Shown: piece by piece, positions 51,546 through 61,960 of the stretch
Layout: each line of letters begins with the position of its first letter
Numbering within the stretch: position 1 is the stretch's first letter
Assembly (NCBI RefSeq): GCF_000009265.1
Contig: NC_008380.1
Location: 687,501-751,500, forward strand
DNA length: 64,000 bases
Direction of reading: 5' to 3'
DNA from: Rhizobium johnstonii 3841
GTDB taxonomy: Bacteria; Pseudomonadota; Alphaproteobacteria; Rhizobiales; Rhizobiaceae
Notes under the pieces: generated by a model
What the model was told of the DNA's origin: nothing
Databases searched by the model: none
The model's input: the letters and a program-made list of their open reading frames with translations, nothing else
Made by a program: the position numbers and the translations under genes

Positions 51546-51907
51546 AGAAAAAAGTGCTGACCGTGGATGATTCCCGCACCATCCGAAACATGCTTCTCGT
51601 GACGCTGAACAATGCCGGCTTCGAGACGATCCAGGCGGAAGACGGCATCGAGGGCCTCGAGGTCCTCGAAGAGTCCAATCCTGACGTCATTGTGACCGAC
51701 ATCAACATGCCGCGTCTCGATGGATTCGGCTTCATCGAAGGTGTCCGCCGCAACGAGAAATATCGGGCGATCCCGATCCTGGTCCTGACCACCGAAAGCG
51801 ACGCGGAAAAGAAGAACCGCGCCCGCCAGGCCGGTGCCACGGGCTGGATCGTCAAGCCTTTCGACCCGGCCAAGCTGATCGATGCCATTGAGCGTGTAAC
51901 CGCTTAA
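51542..51907 (+). CDS. cheY1: Chemotaxis response regulator CheY1
   Basis: 121 residues. Acid pair D9/D10 (TVDDSR), phospho-Asp D53 in VTDINMPRLDG, Thr in LTTESD and Lys in VKPFD. In the rhizobial two-CheY system CheY1 acts as a phosphate sink that draws phosphate from CheY2 through CheA. Start overlaps the cheS stop; 17 bp before cheA. Confidence 0.94.
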   Translation: MKKKVLTVDDSRTIRNMLLVTLNNAGFETIQAEDGIEGLEVLEESNPDVIVTDINMPRLDGFGFIEGVRRNEKYRAIPILVLTTESDAEKKNRARQAGATGWIVKPFDPAKLIDAIERVTA

Positions 51908-51924
51908 ACCCAGGATTTGCTCCT

Positions 51925-54210
51925 ATGGATATGAACGAAATCAAAGAGATCTTTTTCCAGGAGTGCGAGGAACAGCTCGCCGAGTTGGAATCCGGTCTTC
52001 TGAAAATGAATGATGGCGATCGCGATCCGGAAACCGTCAATGCGGTGTTCCGTGCCGTGCATTCGATCAAGGGTGGCGCCGGCGCCTTCGGCCTTGACGA
52101 TCTGGTCGCCTTCGCCCATGTTTTCGAGACCACTCTCGATTGCGTTCGATCCAACAAGCTTGAGCCGAACCAGGACGTCCTGAAGGTGATGCTGAAGTCG
52201 GCCGACGTGCTCGCCGACCTGACGAATGCTGCGCGCGACGGCGGCAGCGTCGATGAAAGCCGCAGCCGCGGCCTCGTCAAGGAGCTTGAGGCGCTGGCCA
52301 ACGGCGAATTGCCGTCTCCCTCGGCCTCAGCCGAGGCGCCTGCGCCGAAGACCGCCGCAAAGGCTGCTCCGGCCGCTCCGGCGCCGACCACCAAGCCGAC
52401 TGACGACAGCGGCTTCCAGCCGGTCCCCTTTTCCTTCGACGATTTTGGCGGCGACGACGATGCGGGCGGCATGCCGACCTATGAAGTCATCTTCAAGCCG
52501 CGCTACGAACTCTATTCCAAGGGCAATGACGCCACCCTGCTGCTGCGTGATCTCTCGCGCCTGGGTGAAATGACGATCTATTGCAATACGGATGACCTGC
52601 CGGGCCTCGAGGAACTCGATCCGGAAGGCGCTTATTTCTTCTGGAACGTCACGATCAAGACCGACAAGGGCGAGGACGCCATCCGCACCGTCTTCGAATT
52701 CGCCGAGTGGGATTGCGAACTGACGGTCAAGCCGGTCGAAGAAGCAAGGGCTGACGCGACCAGCAACGACGAACTGCCGATGGTGCCGGTTCCCTTCGAT
52801 CTGTCGATCCTGGACGAAACCGGTGCAATGGAAGAGATTTCCGCCTCGGACGCGCGGGCCGAGGAGACGGCCGCAGCCGTTGCTGCCGCCGAGACTGCCT
52901 CCAACGTCACGCAGATTGTCGCCGCCCGCGTCGAGAAGAAGGAATCGGCAGCCGCCGCAGCGGCCGCAGCAAGTGCCGCCGCCCAGAACAATGCCGCCGG
53001 CGCCGGCCAGACGATCCGCGTCGATCTCGACCGTGTCGACCGCCTCATCAACCTCGTCGGCGAATTGGTCATCAACCAGGCGATGCTGTCGCAGAGCGTC
53101 ATCGAGAACGACACGACCGGCACCTCCTCGATCAATATGGGCCTCGAGGAGCTGCAGCAGCTTACCCGCGAGATCCAGGACTCGGTTATGGCGATCCGCG
53201 CGCAGCCGGTGAAGCCGGTCTTCCAGCGCATGTCGCGTATCGTCCGCGAAATCGCCGACATGACCGGCAAGTCGATCCGCCTGATCACCGAAGGTGAAAA
53301 CACTGAAGTCGACAAGACGGTCATCGACAAGCTCGCCGAACCGCTGACCCACATGATCCGCAATGCCGTCGACCACGGCATCGAAACGCCCGAAAAGCGT
53401 GCAGCCGCCGGCAAGAACACCGAAGGCACGGTCCGCCTGACCGCCAAGCATCGCTCGGGACGCATCCTGATCGAGCTTGCCGACGACGGCGCCGGCATCA
53501 ACCGCGAGAAGGTCCGCCAGAAGGCGATCGACAACGACCTCATCCCGGCCGATTCCAACCTGTCGGACGAAGAAATCGACAACCTGATCTTCCTGCCGGG
53601 CTTCTCGACGGCCGACAAGATCTCCGACATCTCCGGCCGCGGCGTCGGCATGGACGTCGTCAAGCGCTCGATCCAGGCGCTCGGCGGCCGCATCAACATC
53701 ACCTCGAAGCCCGGTCACGGCTCGGTCTTCACCATGAGCCTGCCGCTGACGCTCGCCGTCCTCGACGGCATGGTGGTCACCGTCGCCGGCCAGACGCTGG
53801 TCGTGCCGCTGACCGCGATCGTCGAAACCCTGCAGCCGGAAGCCGCCGCGATCCACTCCTTCGGTGCGAACCACCGGTTGATCTCGATCCGCAACAGCTT
53901 CTGCCCGCTCGTCGATGTCGGCCGCATCCTGAATTTCCGCGCCACCCAGGCCAATCCGGTCGAGGGCGTGGCGCTTCTGGTGGAATCCGAAGGCGGCGGC
54001 CAGCGCGCCCTGATGGTCGATGCCATCCAGGGTCAGCGCCAGGTGGTCATCAAGAGCCTGGAAGCGAACTACACCCATGTGCCGGGCATTGCCGCCGCCA
54101 CCATCCTCGGTGACGGGCGTGTCGCTCTCATCCTCGATGTCGACGCGGTTGTCGGCGCCTCGCGCGGCCAGTCGCTCAAAGCGGAAATGTCGTTAGCAGC
54201 GGTGGGATAA
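51925..54210 (+). CDS. cheA: Chemotaxis histidine kinase CheA
   Basis: 761 residues. The P1 (HPt) domain carries the phosphorylated His46 in [14 protein letters not shown] second domain at about 175-275 ([20 protein letters not shown]) lies between Ala/Pro-rich linkers and is the CheY-binding type. P3 dimerisation is at about 365-430. The P4 kinase region has [22 protein letters not shown] and GRGVGMDVV. The P5 CheW-like domain runs from about 625 to the end. It is driven by receptors and phosphorylates CheY1, CheY2 and CheB. Long and Ala-rich linkers but otherwise complete. Confidence 0.96.
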   Translation: MDMNEIKEIFFQECEEQLAELESGLLKMNDGDRDPETVNAVFRAVHSIKGGAGAFGLDDLVAFAHVFETTLDCVRSNKLEPNQDVLKVMLKSADVLADLTNAARDGGSVDESRSRGLVKELEALANGELPSPSASAEAPAPKTAAKAAPAAPAPTTKPTDDSGFQPVPFSFDDFGGDDDAGGMPTYEVIFKPRYELYSKGNDATLLLRDLSRLGEMTIYCNTDDLPGLEELDPEGAYFFWNVTIKTDKGEDAIRTVFEFAEWDCELTVKPVEEARADATSNDELPMVPVPFDLSILDETGAMEEISASDARAEETAAAVAAAETASNVTQIVAARVEKKESAAAAAAAASAAAQNNAAGAGQTIRVDLDRVDRLINLVGELVINQAMLSQSVIENDTTGTSSINMGLEELQQLTREIQDSVMAIRAQPVKPVFQRMSRIVREIADMTGKSIRLITEGENTEVDKTVIDKLAEPLTHMIRNAVDHGIETPEKRAAAGKNTEGTVRLTAKHRSGRILIELADDGAGINREKVRQKAIDNDLIPADSNLSDEEIDNLIFLPGFSTADKISDISGRGVGMDVVKRSIQALGGRINITSKPGHGSVFTMSLPLTLAVLDGMVVTVAGQTLVVPLTAIVETLQPEAAAIHSFGANHRLISIRNSFCPLVDVGRILNFRATQANPVEGVALLVESEGGGQRALMVDAIQGQRQVVIKSLEANYTHVPGIAAATILGDGRVALILDVDAVVGASRGQSLKAEMSLAAVG

Positions 54211-54214
54211 GGGA

Positions 54215-54682
54215 ATGTCGTACACTGTAAAAAATCTGAACGAGGGGGATCGCGAGCTGATCGCGTTCCGCATCGGGGATCAGGAATTTTGCGTGAACAT
54301 CATGTCGGTTCGCGAAATCCGCGGTTGGACCCCGGCAACCGCCATGCCGCATTCGCCTGGCTATATGCTGGGTGTCATCAACCTGCGCGGCGCGGTGCTG
54401 CCGATCATCGATCTTGCGGCCCGGCTCGGCATGAAGCCGGCCGATCCGACTGCCCGTCATGTCATCATCGTCGCCCAGGTCCGGCGCAAGGTCGTCGGCC
54501 TGCTGGTCGATGCCGTTTCCGATATCCTGACGGTGACCGACGAAACCATCCAGCCGACGCCCGAGATTTCTTCCGAGCTCGAGCGTCAATTTGCCCGCGG
54601 CGTTCTCGCCATCGAGAAGCGCATGATCTGCCTGATCGAACTCGAATCCCTCTTTCCAGAGACCGAAAGCGAAGCCGCATGA
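54215..54682 (+). CDS. cheW: Chemotaxis coupling protein CheW
   Basis: 155 residues, one CheW domain: [20 protein letters not shown], the VPL-equivalent [19 protein letters not shown] and [14 protein letters not shown]. It links receptors to CheA. Start 4 bp after cheA stop, and its end overlaps cheR (ATGA). Confidence 0.95.
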   Translation: MSYTVKNLNEGDRELIAFRIGDQEFCVNIMSVREIRGWTPATAMPHSPGYMLGVINLRGAVLPIIDLAARLGMKPADPTARHVIIVAQVRRKVVGLLVDAVSDILTVTDETIQPTPEISSELERQFARGVLAIEKRMICLIELESLFPETESEAA

Positions 54683-55587
54683 GTGTAATGGGCGCAAAAG
54701 ATCAGAGGCAGGGATCCGACGAGGTCCTGGCGAGCGGAGAATATCCGCTGACGCGCCGCGACCTCACCGAGATCGCTGCGATGATCTATTCGGATGCCGG
54801 CATCTTCCTCAACGAGACGAAGGCGTCGCTCGTCTATTCGCGCCTGTCGAAGCATATCCGCAATCTCGGCCTGTCAGGCTTCCGGGAATATTGCGACCTT
54901 GTCGCTTCGCCGGCGGGTGCTGCGCCGCGCCGCGAAATGCTCTCGCATCTGACGACCAATTTTACCCGCTTCTTCCGCGAAAACCACCATTTCGACCATC
55001 TGCGCGACCATGTCCTGCCGGAGCTTCTGCAGCGGGCGAAATCGGGCGGCAGGGTGCGCATATGGTCGGCCGCCTCCTCCGACGGGCAGGAACCCTATTC
55101 GATCGCGCTGACGGTGCTGTCGCTGATGCCGAATGTCGCGGATTACGACTTCAAGATCCTGGCGACCGATATCGATCCGAAGATCCTCGCGATCGCCCGT
55201 GCCGGCGCTTATGACGAAAATGCGCTCGAAACCGTGTCGCCTGCCATGCGCAAGCAATGGTTCAGCGAAGTCGAGATACAGGGCCGCCGGAAGTTCCAGG
55301 TCGACGACCGCGTAAAGCGACTGATCACCTACAACGAGCTGAACCTGATGGCGCAATGGCCGTTCAAGGGCAAGTTCGACGTCATCTTCTGCCGTAACGT
55401 CGTCATCTATTTCGACGAGCCTACGCAGATGAAGATCTGGCAGCGCTTCGCCGGCCTGCTGCCGGAGGGCGGTCATCTCTATATCGGCCATTCCGAGCGT
55501 GTTTCGGGTGAGGCAAAACACGTCTTCGACAATATCGGCATCACGACCTATCGCTACACGGCCAAAGGTCTCGGGAGGAAGGCATGA
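54679..55587 (+). CDS. cheR: Chemotaxis methyltransferase CheR
   Basis: 302 residues. The N-terminal helical domain ends near residue 80, followed by the SAM-binding domain with [29 protein letters not shown] (SAM loop), [11 protein letters not shown] and [13 protein letters not shown]. It adds methyl groups to receptor glutamates. The ATG at 54679 overlaps the cheW stop; a second ATG at 54688 is possible. Longer in-frame reading through cheW is rejected. Confidence 0.95.
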   Translation: MSVMGAKDQRQGSDEVLASGEYPLTRRDLTEIAAMIYSDAGIFLNETKASLVYSRLSKHIRNLGLSGFREYCDLVASPAGAAPRREMLSHLTTNFTRFFRENHHFDHLRDHVLPELLQRAKSGGRVRIWSAASSDGQEPYSIALTVLSLMPNVADYDFKILATDIDPKILAIARAGAYDENALETVSPAMRKQWFSEVEIQGRRKFQVDDRVKRLITYNELNLMAQWPFKGKFDVIFCRNVVIYFDEPTQMKIWQRFAGLLPEGGHLYIGHSERVSGEAKHVFDNIGITTYRYTAKGLGRKA

Positions 55588-56627
55588 GCGCTCCGGCAAG
55601 AGTTCTCGTTGTTGACGACTCCGCGACGATGCGAGGCCTGATAACCGCCGTGCTGAGTTCCGACCCCGAGGTCAACGTCATCGGCCAGGCCGGCGACGCT
55701 CTGGAAGCGCGCGAGGCGATCAAGCGGCTGAACCCCGACGTCCTGACGCTCGACATCGAGATGCCGAACATGAACGGCCTCGATTTCCTCGAAAAGATCA
55801 TGACGCTGCGTCCGATGCCGGTGATCATGGTATCCACGATGACCCATCGCGGCGCCGAGGCGACGCTTGCGGCGCTGGAGATCGGCGCCTTCGACTGTGT
55901 CGGCAAGCCGGCGCCGGGCGAACTCAGGCCTTTCGGCGACCTCGCCGAGAAGGTCAAGGCCGCCGCGCGCACGCAACGCCAGTATTCCCAGCCGGTCGTC
56001 GCCGTCGCGCCACCACCCTCGGTGGCCGACTTCCGCGTCGGCCGCAAGATCGTCGCGATCGGCTCGTCGACCGGCGGCGTCGAGGCACTCATTGCCGTGC
56101 TGCAGAAATTTCCGGCGAATTGCCCGCCGACCGTCATCACCCAGCATATGCCGCCGACCTTCACCAAGAGCTTCGCCGAACGGCTGAACCGCCTCTGTGC
56201 GCCGGTGGTGCAGGAAGCGACCGACGGCGCCCGGCTCGAAATCGGCAAGATCTATCTGGCCCCCGGCGGCGAGCGGCACCTGCAGGTCAGCGGTGCCTCG
56301 GCGCCGTGCTGCCGTCTCATCGACCGCGCGCCGGTCAACGGTCACCGCCCGTCGGTGGACGTGCTATTCGATTCGGTCGCGGAACTGGCGGGCCGCAACG
56401 CCGTCGGCGTGATTTTGACCGGAATGGGCCGCGATGGCGCCGCCGGATTGTTGAAAATGCGCCACGCCGGCGCCAGAACGCTCGGCCAGAACGAAAAAAC
56501 CTGTGTCGTTTACGGAATGCCAAGGGTTGCTCACGAACTTGGCGCCGTTGAGCAGCAGCTGCCGCTGTCTGCCATCGGTGAAGAAATATTGAAAATGACA
56601 GCCGCCCGAAAGGAAGGGACCGAATAA
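55584..56627 (+). CDS. cheB: Chemotaxis methylesterase/deamidase CheB
   Basis: 347 residues. The N-terminal receiver has D57 in [12 protein letters not shown] and the C-terminal esterase begins near 155. The catalytic triad is visible in [12 protein letters not shown] (Ser), [11 protein letters not shown] (His) and [12 protein letters not shown] (Asp). It removes receptor methyl groups when phosphorylated. Overlaps cheR by ATGA. Confidence 0.95.
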   Translation: MSAPARVLVVDDSATMRGLITAVLSSDPEVNVIGQAGDALEAREAIKRLNPDVLTLDIEMPNMNGLDFLEKIMTLRPMPVIMVSTMTHRGAEATLAALEIGAFDCVGKPAPGELRPFGDLAEKVKAAARTQRQYSQPVVAVAPPPSVADFRVGRKIVAIGSSTGGVEALIAVLQKFPANCPPTVITQHMPPTFTKSFAERLNRLCAPVVQEATDGARLEIGKIYLAPGGERHLQVSGASAPCCRLIDRAPVNGHRPSVDVLFDSVAELAGRNAVGVILTGMGRDGAAGLLKMRHAGARTLGQNEKTCVVYGMPRVAHELGAVEQQLPLSAIGEEILKMTAARKEGTE

Positions 56628-57017
56628 ATGTCGCTCGCGGAGAAAATCAAAGTTCTGATCGTCGACGATCAGGTAACGAGCCGGTTGCTGCTCAGCGATG
56701 CGCTGACCCAGCTCGGTTTCAAGCAGATCACATCGGCTGGTGACGGTGAGCAGGGCATGAAGATCATGGCCGAGCAGCCGCACCACCTGGTGATCTCGGA
56801 CTTCAACATGCCGAAGATGGATGGCATCGGCTTCCTTCAGGCCGTGCGCACCAACCCCAACACCAAAAAGGCGGCCTTCATCATCCTGACCGCCCAGGGT
56901 GACCGCGCACTGGTGCAGAAGGCGGCCCAGCTCGGCGCCAACAACGTGCTCGCCAAGCCGTTCACGATCGAGAAGATGAAAGCGGCGATCGAAGCCGTGT
57001 TTGGAGCCCTGAAATGA
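56628..57017 (+). CDS. cheY2: Chemotaxis response regulator CheY2
   Basis: 129 residues. Acid pair in [10 protein letters not shown], phospho-Asp D58 in [12 protein letters not shown], Thr in IILTAQGD and Lys in VLAKPFT. In rhizobia CheY2 is the main output regulator that slows the flagellar motor. It starts directly after the cheB stop and overlaps cheD. Confidence 0.93.
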   Translation: MSLAEKIKVLIVDDQVTSRLLLSDALTQLGFKQITSAGDGEQGMKIMAEQPHHLVISDFNMPKMDGIGFLQAVRTNPNTKKAAFIILTAQGDRALVQKAAQLGANNVLAKPFTIEKMKAAIEAVFGALK

Positions 57018-57568
57018 TCACTGAGGGGGCAGCCCGCCGCGTGCACATCATTCAGGGCGAGTACAAGGTTCTGAACGATCCGAATGCGGTCCTCTCGACC
57101 ATTCTCGGTTCGTGCGTGGCTGCGTGCCTCAGAGATCCTGTCGCCGGTGTCGGCGGCATGAACCACTTTCTGCTGCCCGGTTCGGCGACGTCGCCGACAT
57201 CAGGCGGCGATGCCACGCGCTACGGCGTACATCTGATGGAACTGCTGATCAACGGTCTCCTGAAGCAGGGCGCCCGGCGCGACCGGCTGGAGGCAAAGAT
57301 CTTCGGCGGCGCGAAGACGATCTCGACATTCTCCAATGTCGGTGAGCAGAACGCGGCCTTCGCCGTGCAGTTCCTGAGGGATGAAGGCATTCCGGTGGTC
57401 GGTTCCTCGACTGGCGGAGAGCATGGACGCAAGCTTGAATATTGGCCGGTCTCCGGTCGTGCCCGGCAATACCCGCTGACCGGCGCCGAAACGCAGAGAA
57501 CCGTCGCTCTCGAGCAGCGTCCCGCCGCTCCGCAGAAGCCTGTCGAAACCAGTATCGAATTTTTTTGA
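57014..57568 (+). CDS. cheD: Chemoreceptor glutamine deamidase CheD
   Basis: 184 residues. Conserved CheD motifs: [15 protein letters not shown] (catalytic Cys), [10 protein letters not shown] (His), then [18 protein letters not shown] and IFGGAKT. The tail ends TSIEFF, which resembles the acidic-aromatic ends of CheY-binding peptides. It deamidates receptor glutamines. Start overlaps cheY2 by 4 bp. Confidence 0.94.
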   Translation: MITEGAARRVHIIQGEYKVLNDPNAVLSTILGSCVAACLRDPVAGVGGMNHFLLPGSATSPTSGGDATRYGVHLMELLINGLLKQGARRDRLEAKIFGGAKTISTFSNVGEQNAAFAVQFLRDEGIPVVGSSTGGEHGRKLEYWPVSGRARQYPLTGAETQRTVALEQRPAAPQKPVETSIEFF

Positions 57569-57584
57569 TGGCGAGGATTTTCAT

Positions 57585-57974
57585 ATGACATTTACCCAGA
57601 TGATGGAGCCGCCTGCGCCTGTCGAAGCGCTGAGCGACATCCTGATGCGCATCGTTTCCGAACTGCACGATGTCGCCTATCTCATCGAGCGCATCGAGCC
57701 GCAGCTTCTCGAAATCGGCGGCGCCGAAATCCTGAATTCGCCGGATGCCATGAAGGTCATGCAGGGCATTGATCTGGCCGTGCAGAAATCGCGCGGCCTT
57801 GCCGAATTCATCGACACCATCACCGGCGAAATCCCGCACGGCTGGGCAGTCGACGTCGCAACTGCGCTCAGCCTCGTCAAGCTGGCGGAGATGCAGAAGG
57901 CATTGGGCGGCGCCACACGCCACGGCCACTCCCAGCCATTGAGCAAGGCAGCCGGCGACTTCGATTTCTTCTAA
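57585..57974 (+). CDS. cheT: CheT, CheZ-like helical chemotaxis protein
   Basis: 129 residues, nearly all alpha-helical: LSDILMRIVSELHDVAYLIE, then IDLAVQKSRGLAEFIDTITG, ending AAGDFDFF. It occupies the cheT (ORF10) position of the rhizobial operon. A long helical hairpin and an acidic-aromatic C-terminal tail are the layout of CheZ phosphatases, and CheT has been proposed as a remote CheZ relative. The catalytic Asp/Gln pair cannot be assigned with certainty (candidates E37, Q42, D63). Last gene of the che operon. Confidence 0.82.
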   Translation: MTFTQMMEPPAPVEALSDILMRIVSELHDVAYLIERIEPQLLEIGGAEILNSPDAMKVMQGIDLAVQKSRGLAEFIDTITGEIPHGWAVDVATALSLVKLAEMQKALGGATRHGHSQPLSKAAGDFDFF

Positions 57975-58185
57975 AGCGCGTCGCGATCTTTCAGATACGC
58001 TCCTTGCGCTTTAGCTCTTTGTTTTTACGCATGTCGTTATCGCAAAACCGCCGCACACTTTTGCGCGACATGCTTTAAAACGTCCCCGTTTTTCTCCGAG
58101 TCACTGAAACGCTCTCTCCTTATTCTTGCGCAATTCCGGACGCAGAACCGCTGCGCACTTTTGCTGGAATTACTTTAGGCCTTTT
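57975..58185. repeat. Three adjacent intergenic repeats after cheT
   Basis: In order: aaagcgcgtcgc...gcgctttag (partial inverted repeat, also at 63591-63632); gcatgtcg...cgacatgc around 58031-58074 with acacttttgcg inside (part of it occurs at 61928-61950 in reverse); and the ttttctccgagtc..ttttgctggaa element shared with 41189-41285. The rest of the 314-bp gap up to fliF is presumably the fliF promoter. Confidence 0.72.
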
Positions 58186-58288
58186 CGCTCCCGCTCGCTC
58201 TCACGAAACGCTCGCACAAGTTTCGCCGACTATTCGTCTGATGAGGCAATAAGCCTGCTTTGTCTTTGACGAATCGTGCGAGAACAGA

Positions 58289-59974
58289 ATGAATCTGTTA
58301 AATCAATTAGTTCAGATCTTTAAGAACTTCGGTTCCCTGGGCCGAACACGCCTGATGATTCTTGGAGGCGTCGGTGCCCTTTCCATTGCAATCATCCTTG
58401 CGGCCGCCCTTTTCGTCAACAAGCCGGCACAGGAAACGCTCTATGTCGGTCTGGATTCGCCGGATCTCAACCAGATCAGCATGGCGCTTGCCGAAGCCAA
58501 CATCAATTTCCAAGTCGGCACGGATGGCTCCAGCATCAGCGTTCCCGCGGGGATGACGGGCAAGGCCCGCCTGATGCTTGCCGAGCGCGGCCTGCCGAAC
58601 AGCGCCAATGCCGGTTATGAACTCTTCGACAATGTCGGCTCCCTCGGCCTGACCTCCTTCATGCAGGAGGTAACGCGGGTTCGAGCGCTGGAAGGCGAAA
58701 TCGCCCGCACCATCCAGTCGATCTCGGGTATCACAGCCGCGCGCGTCCATATCGTCATGCCGGAGGTTGGAAACTTCCGGAAAGCGGAGCAGAAACCGAC
58801 CGCATCCGTCATGATTCGCGCAAGCGCCACCACCGGGCGCAGCGCGGCGACCTCGATCCGCCACCTCGTCGCCTCGGCCGTGCCGGGGCTTGACGTCGAT
58901 GACGTGACCATCCTCGATTCCGCCGGTCAGCTGCTCGCTTCCGGCGACGAGGCGAGCAACAGCTCGCTGAACCGCTCGCTCAACATCGTCCAGAACGTTC
59001 AACAGGAAGTCGAATCCAACATCGACAAGGCGCTGGCACCCTTCCTCGGCATGGACAACTTCCGCTCCAGCGTCACCGCCGATCTCAACACCGACGCCCA
59101 GCAGATCCAGGAAACGACCTACGATCCCGAATCCAAGGTCGAACGCTCGGTCCGCTCGACGAAGGAAGCCCAGCAGTCGCAGCAGAAGCAGTCCGATAGC
59201 GCGACGACGGTCGAGCAGAACATTCCGCAGGCGGCTCCCGAGGCCGGCGGTTCCGCCGGGCCTGAATCGCAGGATAAGTCCGACAAGCGCGAAGAGCAGA
59301 CCAACTACGAAATCAACAGCAAGACGACGGCGACGACCCGCAGCAGCTATAAGGTCGAAAAGCTTTCGATCGCCGTGGTGGTCAACAAGGGCCGCATCGC
59401 CAAGATGGTCGGTGAGCCCGCCGATCAGGCCAAGGTCGACGCCTATCTTGCCGAAATGCAGAAGATCGTCGCTTCGGCGGCCGGCATCGACGCCAAGCGC
59501 GGCGACGTCGTCACCGTGACGGCCATGGACTTCCTTGAGAACCAGCTGCTCGAAGACGCCACCGGCGGTGTCCGCGTCATGGACATGCTGAGCCGCAACC
59601 TTGCCGGCATCATCAACTCGCTCGCCTTTGTCGCGGTCGCTTTCGTGGTGGTCTGGATGGGCCTGCGGCCTCTGGTGCGCAGCATCAACGGCACCTCCGC
59701 GGCTTTCGGCGACGCGACGCCGGAAGCGGCTGGCCTCGAGCTTCCGGACTTCGCGCCTGCATCGGGAGCACCCGGCGGCGCTCTCATGGACGGCTTCGGA
59801 TCCGACTTCGGCTTCGACAGTACCGAGGACCTGCTCAGTCTCGGCGACGACGATGGAAACTTCAATCGTCGCGTCAAGGAAGGCCCGGAACGCAAGCTTT
59901 CCCGTATGGTTGAGATCAACGAGGAACGCGCCGCGAAAATCCTCAGGAAATGGGCGATCGACGAAGCAGCGTAA
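58289..59974 (+). CDS. fliF: Flagellar MS-ring protein FliF
   Basis: 561 residues. First membrane helix near 25-45 (VGALSIAIILAAALFVN), then the ring-building periplasmic region with YELFDNVGSLGLTSFMQEVT and ALEGEIARTIQSI. The second helix is near 445-465 (NSLAFVAVAFVVVWMGL). The cytosolic tail ends RMVEINEERAAKILRKW, the FliG-binding end. The protein forms the base of the flagellar motor. A strong terminator follows directly. Confidence 0.95.
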   Translation: MNLLNQLVQIFKNFGSLGRTRLMILGGVGALSIAIILAAALFVNKPAQETLYVGLDSPDLNQISMALAEANINFQVGTDGSSISVPAGMTGKARLMLAERGLPNSANAGYELFDNVGSLGLTSFMQEVTRVRALEGEIARTIQSISGITAARVHIVMPEVGNFRKAEQKPTASVMIRASATTGRSAATSIRHLVASAVPGLDVDDVTILDSAGQLLASGDEASNSSLNRSLNIVQNVQQEVESNIDKALAPFLGMDNFRSSVTADLNTDAQQIQETTYDPESKVERSVRSTKEAQQSQQKQSDSATTVEQNIPQAAPEAGGSAGPESQDKSDKREEQTNYEINSKTTATTRSSYKVEKLSIAVVVNKGRIAKMVGEPADQAKVDAYLAEMQKIVASAAGIDAKRGDVVTVTAMDFLENQLLEDATGGVRVMDMLSRNLAGIINSLAFVAVAFVVVWMGLRPLVRSINGTSAAFGDATPEAAGLELPDFAPASGAPGGALMDGFGSDFGFDSTEDLLSLGDDDGNFNRRVKEGPERKLSRMVEINEERAAKILRKWAIDEAA

Positions 59975-59977
59975 AGG

Positions 59978-60003
59978 AAAGGCCGGGCAACCGGCCTTTT
60001 TTC
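59978..60003 (+). terminator. Rho-independent terminator after fliF
   Basis: AAAGGCCGG-gcaa-CCGGCCTTTT with a following T run; it begins 3 bases after the fliF stop. Classic GNRA-loop terminator, ending the che/fliF transcription unit. Confidence 0.92.
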
Positions 60004-60376
60004 ATGTCGGTACCGAAGCTGGATCCCTAACCGCTGTTTGCTGGAAAGCCGTGACTGGAAATGCGAAAGACCCGACCACTAAAATGCGGCTGTAGGGCGA
60101 TATGATGAGATGGACTCGCGTAAAACGCGAAGCAAGTTGCGATACCGCCAGAATCACCTTAGCCTCCCTATATCTTGAAGGCTGGAACGAGCGGTCGAAT
60201 CAGTGCATTGGCGGCAGCGAAAGTAAATCCCTAGAAGTCGGAGATGGTGATTTGCATCGACTGGCTTACCCTTGGGTGATTCGAAATGGGATTCGAGCGG
60301 GACTTGACTTGAATCCCTTGCAGAAAAATTGCTGTTGCACCGAGTTCGATCGTTTCTCAGCCGCAGGACATTGCCA
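60004..60376 (+). promoter_or_regulatory. visN upstream region, no gene seen
   Basis: 373 bp between the fliF terminator and visN. It is AT-richer than flanks. A 94-codon ORF at 60102 has no coding character. Because of the terminator, visNR must use a promoter in this interval; its exact site was not identified. Confidence 0.5.
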
Positions 60377-61123
60377 ATGGATATGAATGTAATTCAGGCG
60401 AGCAAAGGCGAGAGGCATATGGCGAATTTCGCGAGTGCGGTGGTGCCGGATCTGTTGCCGCGCGACGAGCTGCTCCAGCGCCTCCATGGCGTCGCCAGCA
60501 CCGGCAGGTTGCAGTCTGGTTTGCGCGCATTGACGGACTACGTGGGTGCGTCGCACTACCTTCTGGCGCGCTGCGATCTTCTTCAGGAAAGTGGCCTCGA
60601 TTTCATTGTTTCGTCGGACTGGCCTTTCGATCTGGTCAGGGACATCGCCAATGATCTGGTTCGCGGCTATGCCCGGTCGACGGAGCTGGAAAAATGCATG
60701 CAGGTCTTCCAGCCGAATTTTGCTCTTCTGCCTGACAGTGCCGAGGTTCCGGATGGCGCCAGCCGTCAATATTGTTCGGTGACCTTCAATGTCGGCCGGT
60801 CGCGGCTGTCTTTGATGTTCCTGTTCGGCGAGGGGTTCATCCTTTCGCCGGAGCGCCTGCGGGACGTAGGCCTGCTTGCAGGTTATGTAGCGAGCTTCCT
60901 GCGCTGCGGTGGGACGAAGGTCGATCGCGATTTCGAATTGACCGACCGCGAGCTGGAATGCCTGTTCTGGATCGCCGAGGGCAAGACCAGCGACGAGATC
61001 GCGATGATCCTCGGAATCTCTCGCAATACCATCAACAACTACATCACCAGCGTGATGCGCAAGACGGCGACCAAGACCCGGTCCGAGGCCATAGCCTTCG
61101 CCGTCCGCAATAATCTCGTATAG
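60377..61123 (+). CDS. visN: LuxR-type motility regulator VisN
   Basis: 248 residues. The N-terminal half is ligand-binding-like (LHGVASTGRLQSGLRALTDY onwards). The C-terminal GerE HTH covers residues about 185-245: LTDRELECLFWIAEGKTSDE and LGISRNTINNYITSVMRKT. VisN and VisR together activate rem and the flagellar genes in Sinorhizobium and relatives. The ATG at 60377 follows GCAGGA; an ATG at 60419 after GAGAGG would shorten the protein by 14 residues. Confidence 0.92.
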   Translation: MDMNVIQASKGERHMANFASAVVPDLLPRDELLQRLHGVASTGRLQSGLRALTDYVGASHYLLARCDLLQESGLDFIVSSDWPFDLVRDIANDLVRGYARSTELEKCMQVFQPNFALLPDSAEVPDGASRQYCSVTFNVGRSRLSLMFLFGEGFILSPERLRDVGLLAGYVASFLRCGGTKVDRDFELTDRELECLFWIAEGKTSDEIAMILGISRNTINNYITSVMRKTATKTRSEAIAFAVRNNLV

Positions 61124-61131
61124 GGGGATCT

Positions 61132-61878
61132 ATGGGCTATCCAGCAGGCAGGACGATGAGCAGCGCCGAGCAGCTGCGCACGGTGCGTGTGAACAGGATT
61201 TCCAGCCGGTCCGATCTTTTTCCGCGGCTGATCGCGATGCAGAAGCTCGCCGAAGCGCAAGGCTTCGCGATCTTCCGCGTCAGCGGCTCGGGCCTTCCGG
61301 CAAAGCAGCGGCTTGTCTGCGAGCTTGAGAACTGGGGTTCTTCCAATGCCGGTTTCGGCAAGGCCTTCACGGACGCCTACGGCGATATTCTTCTCGACCA
61401 TATCGACAAGTCGCTGCTGCCGCTCTCATGGGCGGGCGGTTACGACCGTGCGGCACCCGGTCCGGCAGACTTCTCGCCGTTCATGACGCGACTGCAGGAC
61501 GGTATTCTGCCCTTCTCCGGACTTGCCTTTCCGGTGCGGCTCGGCGCCGTCGGCAATGGTTTCATCCTTTTCACCGGCGATGAGATCGATCCATCGAGCG
61601 ATACCATCGTCGAGCTGCACGGTCGCTGCTGCCATATCATGATGGATCTGCTCTCGCTCGACGAACGCCGCACGGCTGCCGCAGAAGCGCTCAGCGAACG
61701 CGAGATCGCCTGTCTGCAGCTTGCCGGCGACGGCCGCATCAGCGAAGAGATTGCCGACAAGCTCGGCCTGTCCGTGCACACCGTGAACGCCTATCTCGGC
61801 TCGGCGACCATCAAGCTTGATTCCGTCAATCGCATCCAGGCGATAGCCAAGGCGATCCGGCTCGGTTATATCAGCTGA
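61132..61878 (+). CDS. visR: LuxR-type motility regulator VisR
   Basis: 248 residues with the same layout as VisN: an N-terminal sensor-like half, then the HTH LSEREIACLQLAGDGRISEE, LGLSVHTVNAYLGSA. AGGGGGA precedes the ATG, 8 bp after visN. Forms a heterodimer with VisN as master motility activator. Confidence 0.93.
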   Translation: MGYPAGRTMSSAEQLRTVRVNRISSRSDLFPRLIAMQKLAEAQGFAIFRVSGSGLPAKQRLVCELENWGSSNAGFGKAFTDAYGDILLDHIDKSLLPLSWAGGYDRAAPGPADFSPFMTRLQDGILPFSGLAFPVRLGAVGNGFILFTGDEIDPSSDTIVELHGRCCHIMMDLLSLDERRTAAAEALSEREIACLQLAGDGRISEEIADKLGLSVHTVNAYLGSATIKLDSVNRIQAIAKAIRLGYIS

Positions 61879-61892
61879 ACCCACGCGTTGTC

Positions 61893-61952
61893 GCTTACAG
61901 CGCCGCGCGTCTTTTCAGACGCGCGAGAGCATGTCGCGCAAAAGTGTGCATG
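61893..61952. repeat. RIME palindrome joined to a second repeat
   Basis: cagcgccgcgcgtc-ttttca-gacgcgcga followed at once by gagcatgtcgcgcaaaagtgtgca, which is half of the element at 58031-58074. Between the convergent visR and the 147-residue gene. Confidence 0.7.
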
Positions 61953-61960
61953 GAAGAAAG

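Noticed and set aside
52327..54078. 583-codon minus-strand ORF opposite cheA
   Set aside because: Repetitive Asp/Arg/Val pattern of an antisense frame; cheA is complete on the other strand.
60102..60386. 94-codon ORF upstream of visN
   Set aside because: No coding character or ribosome site and it runs into visN in another frame.
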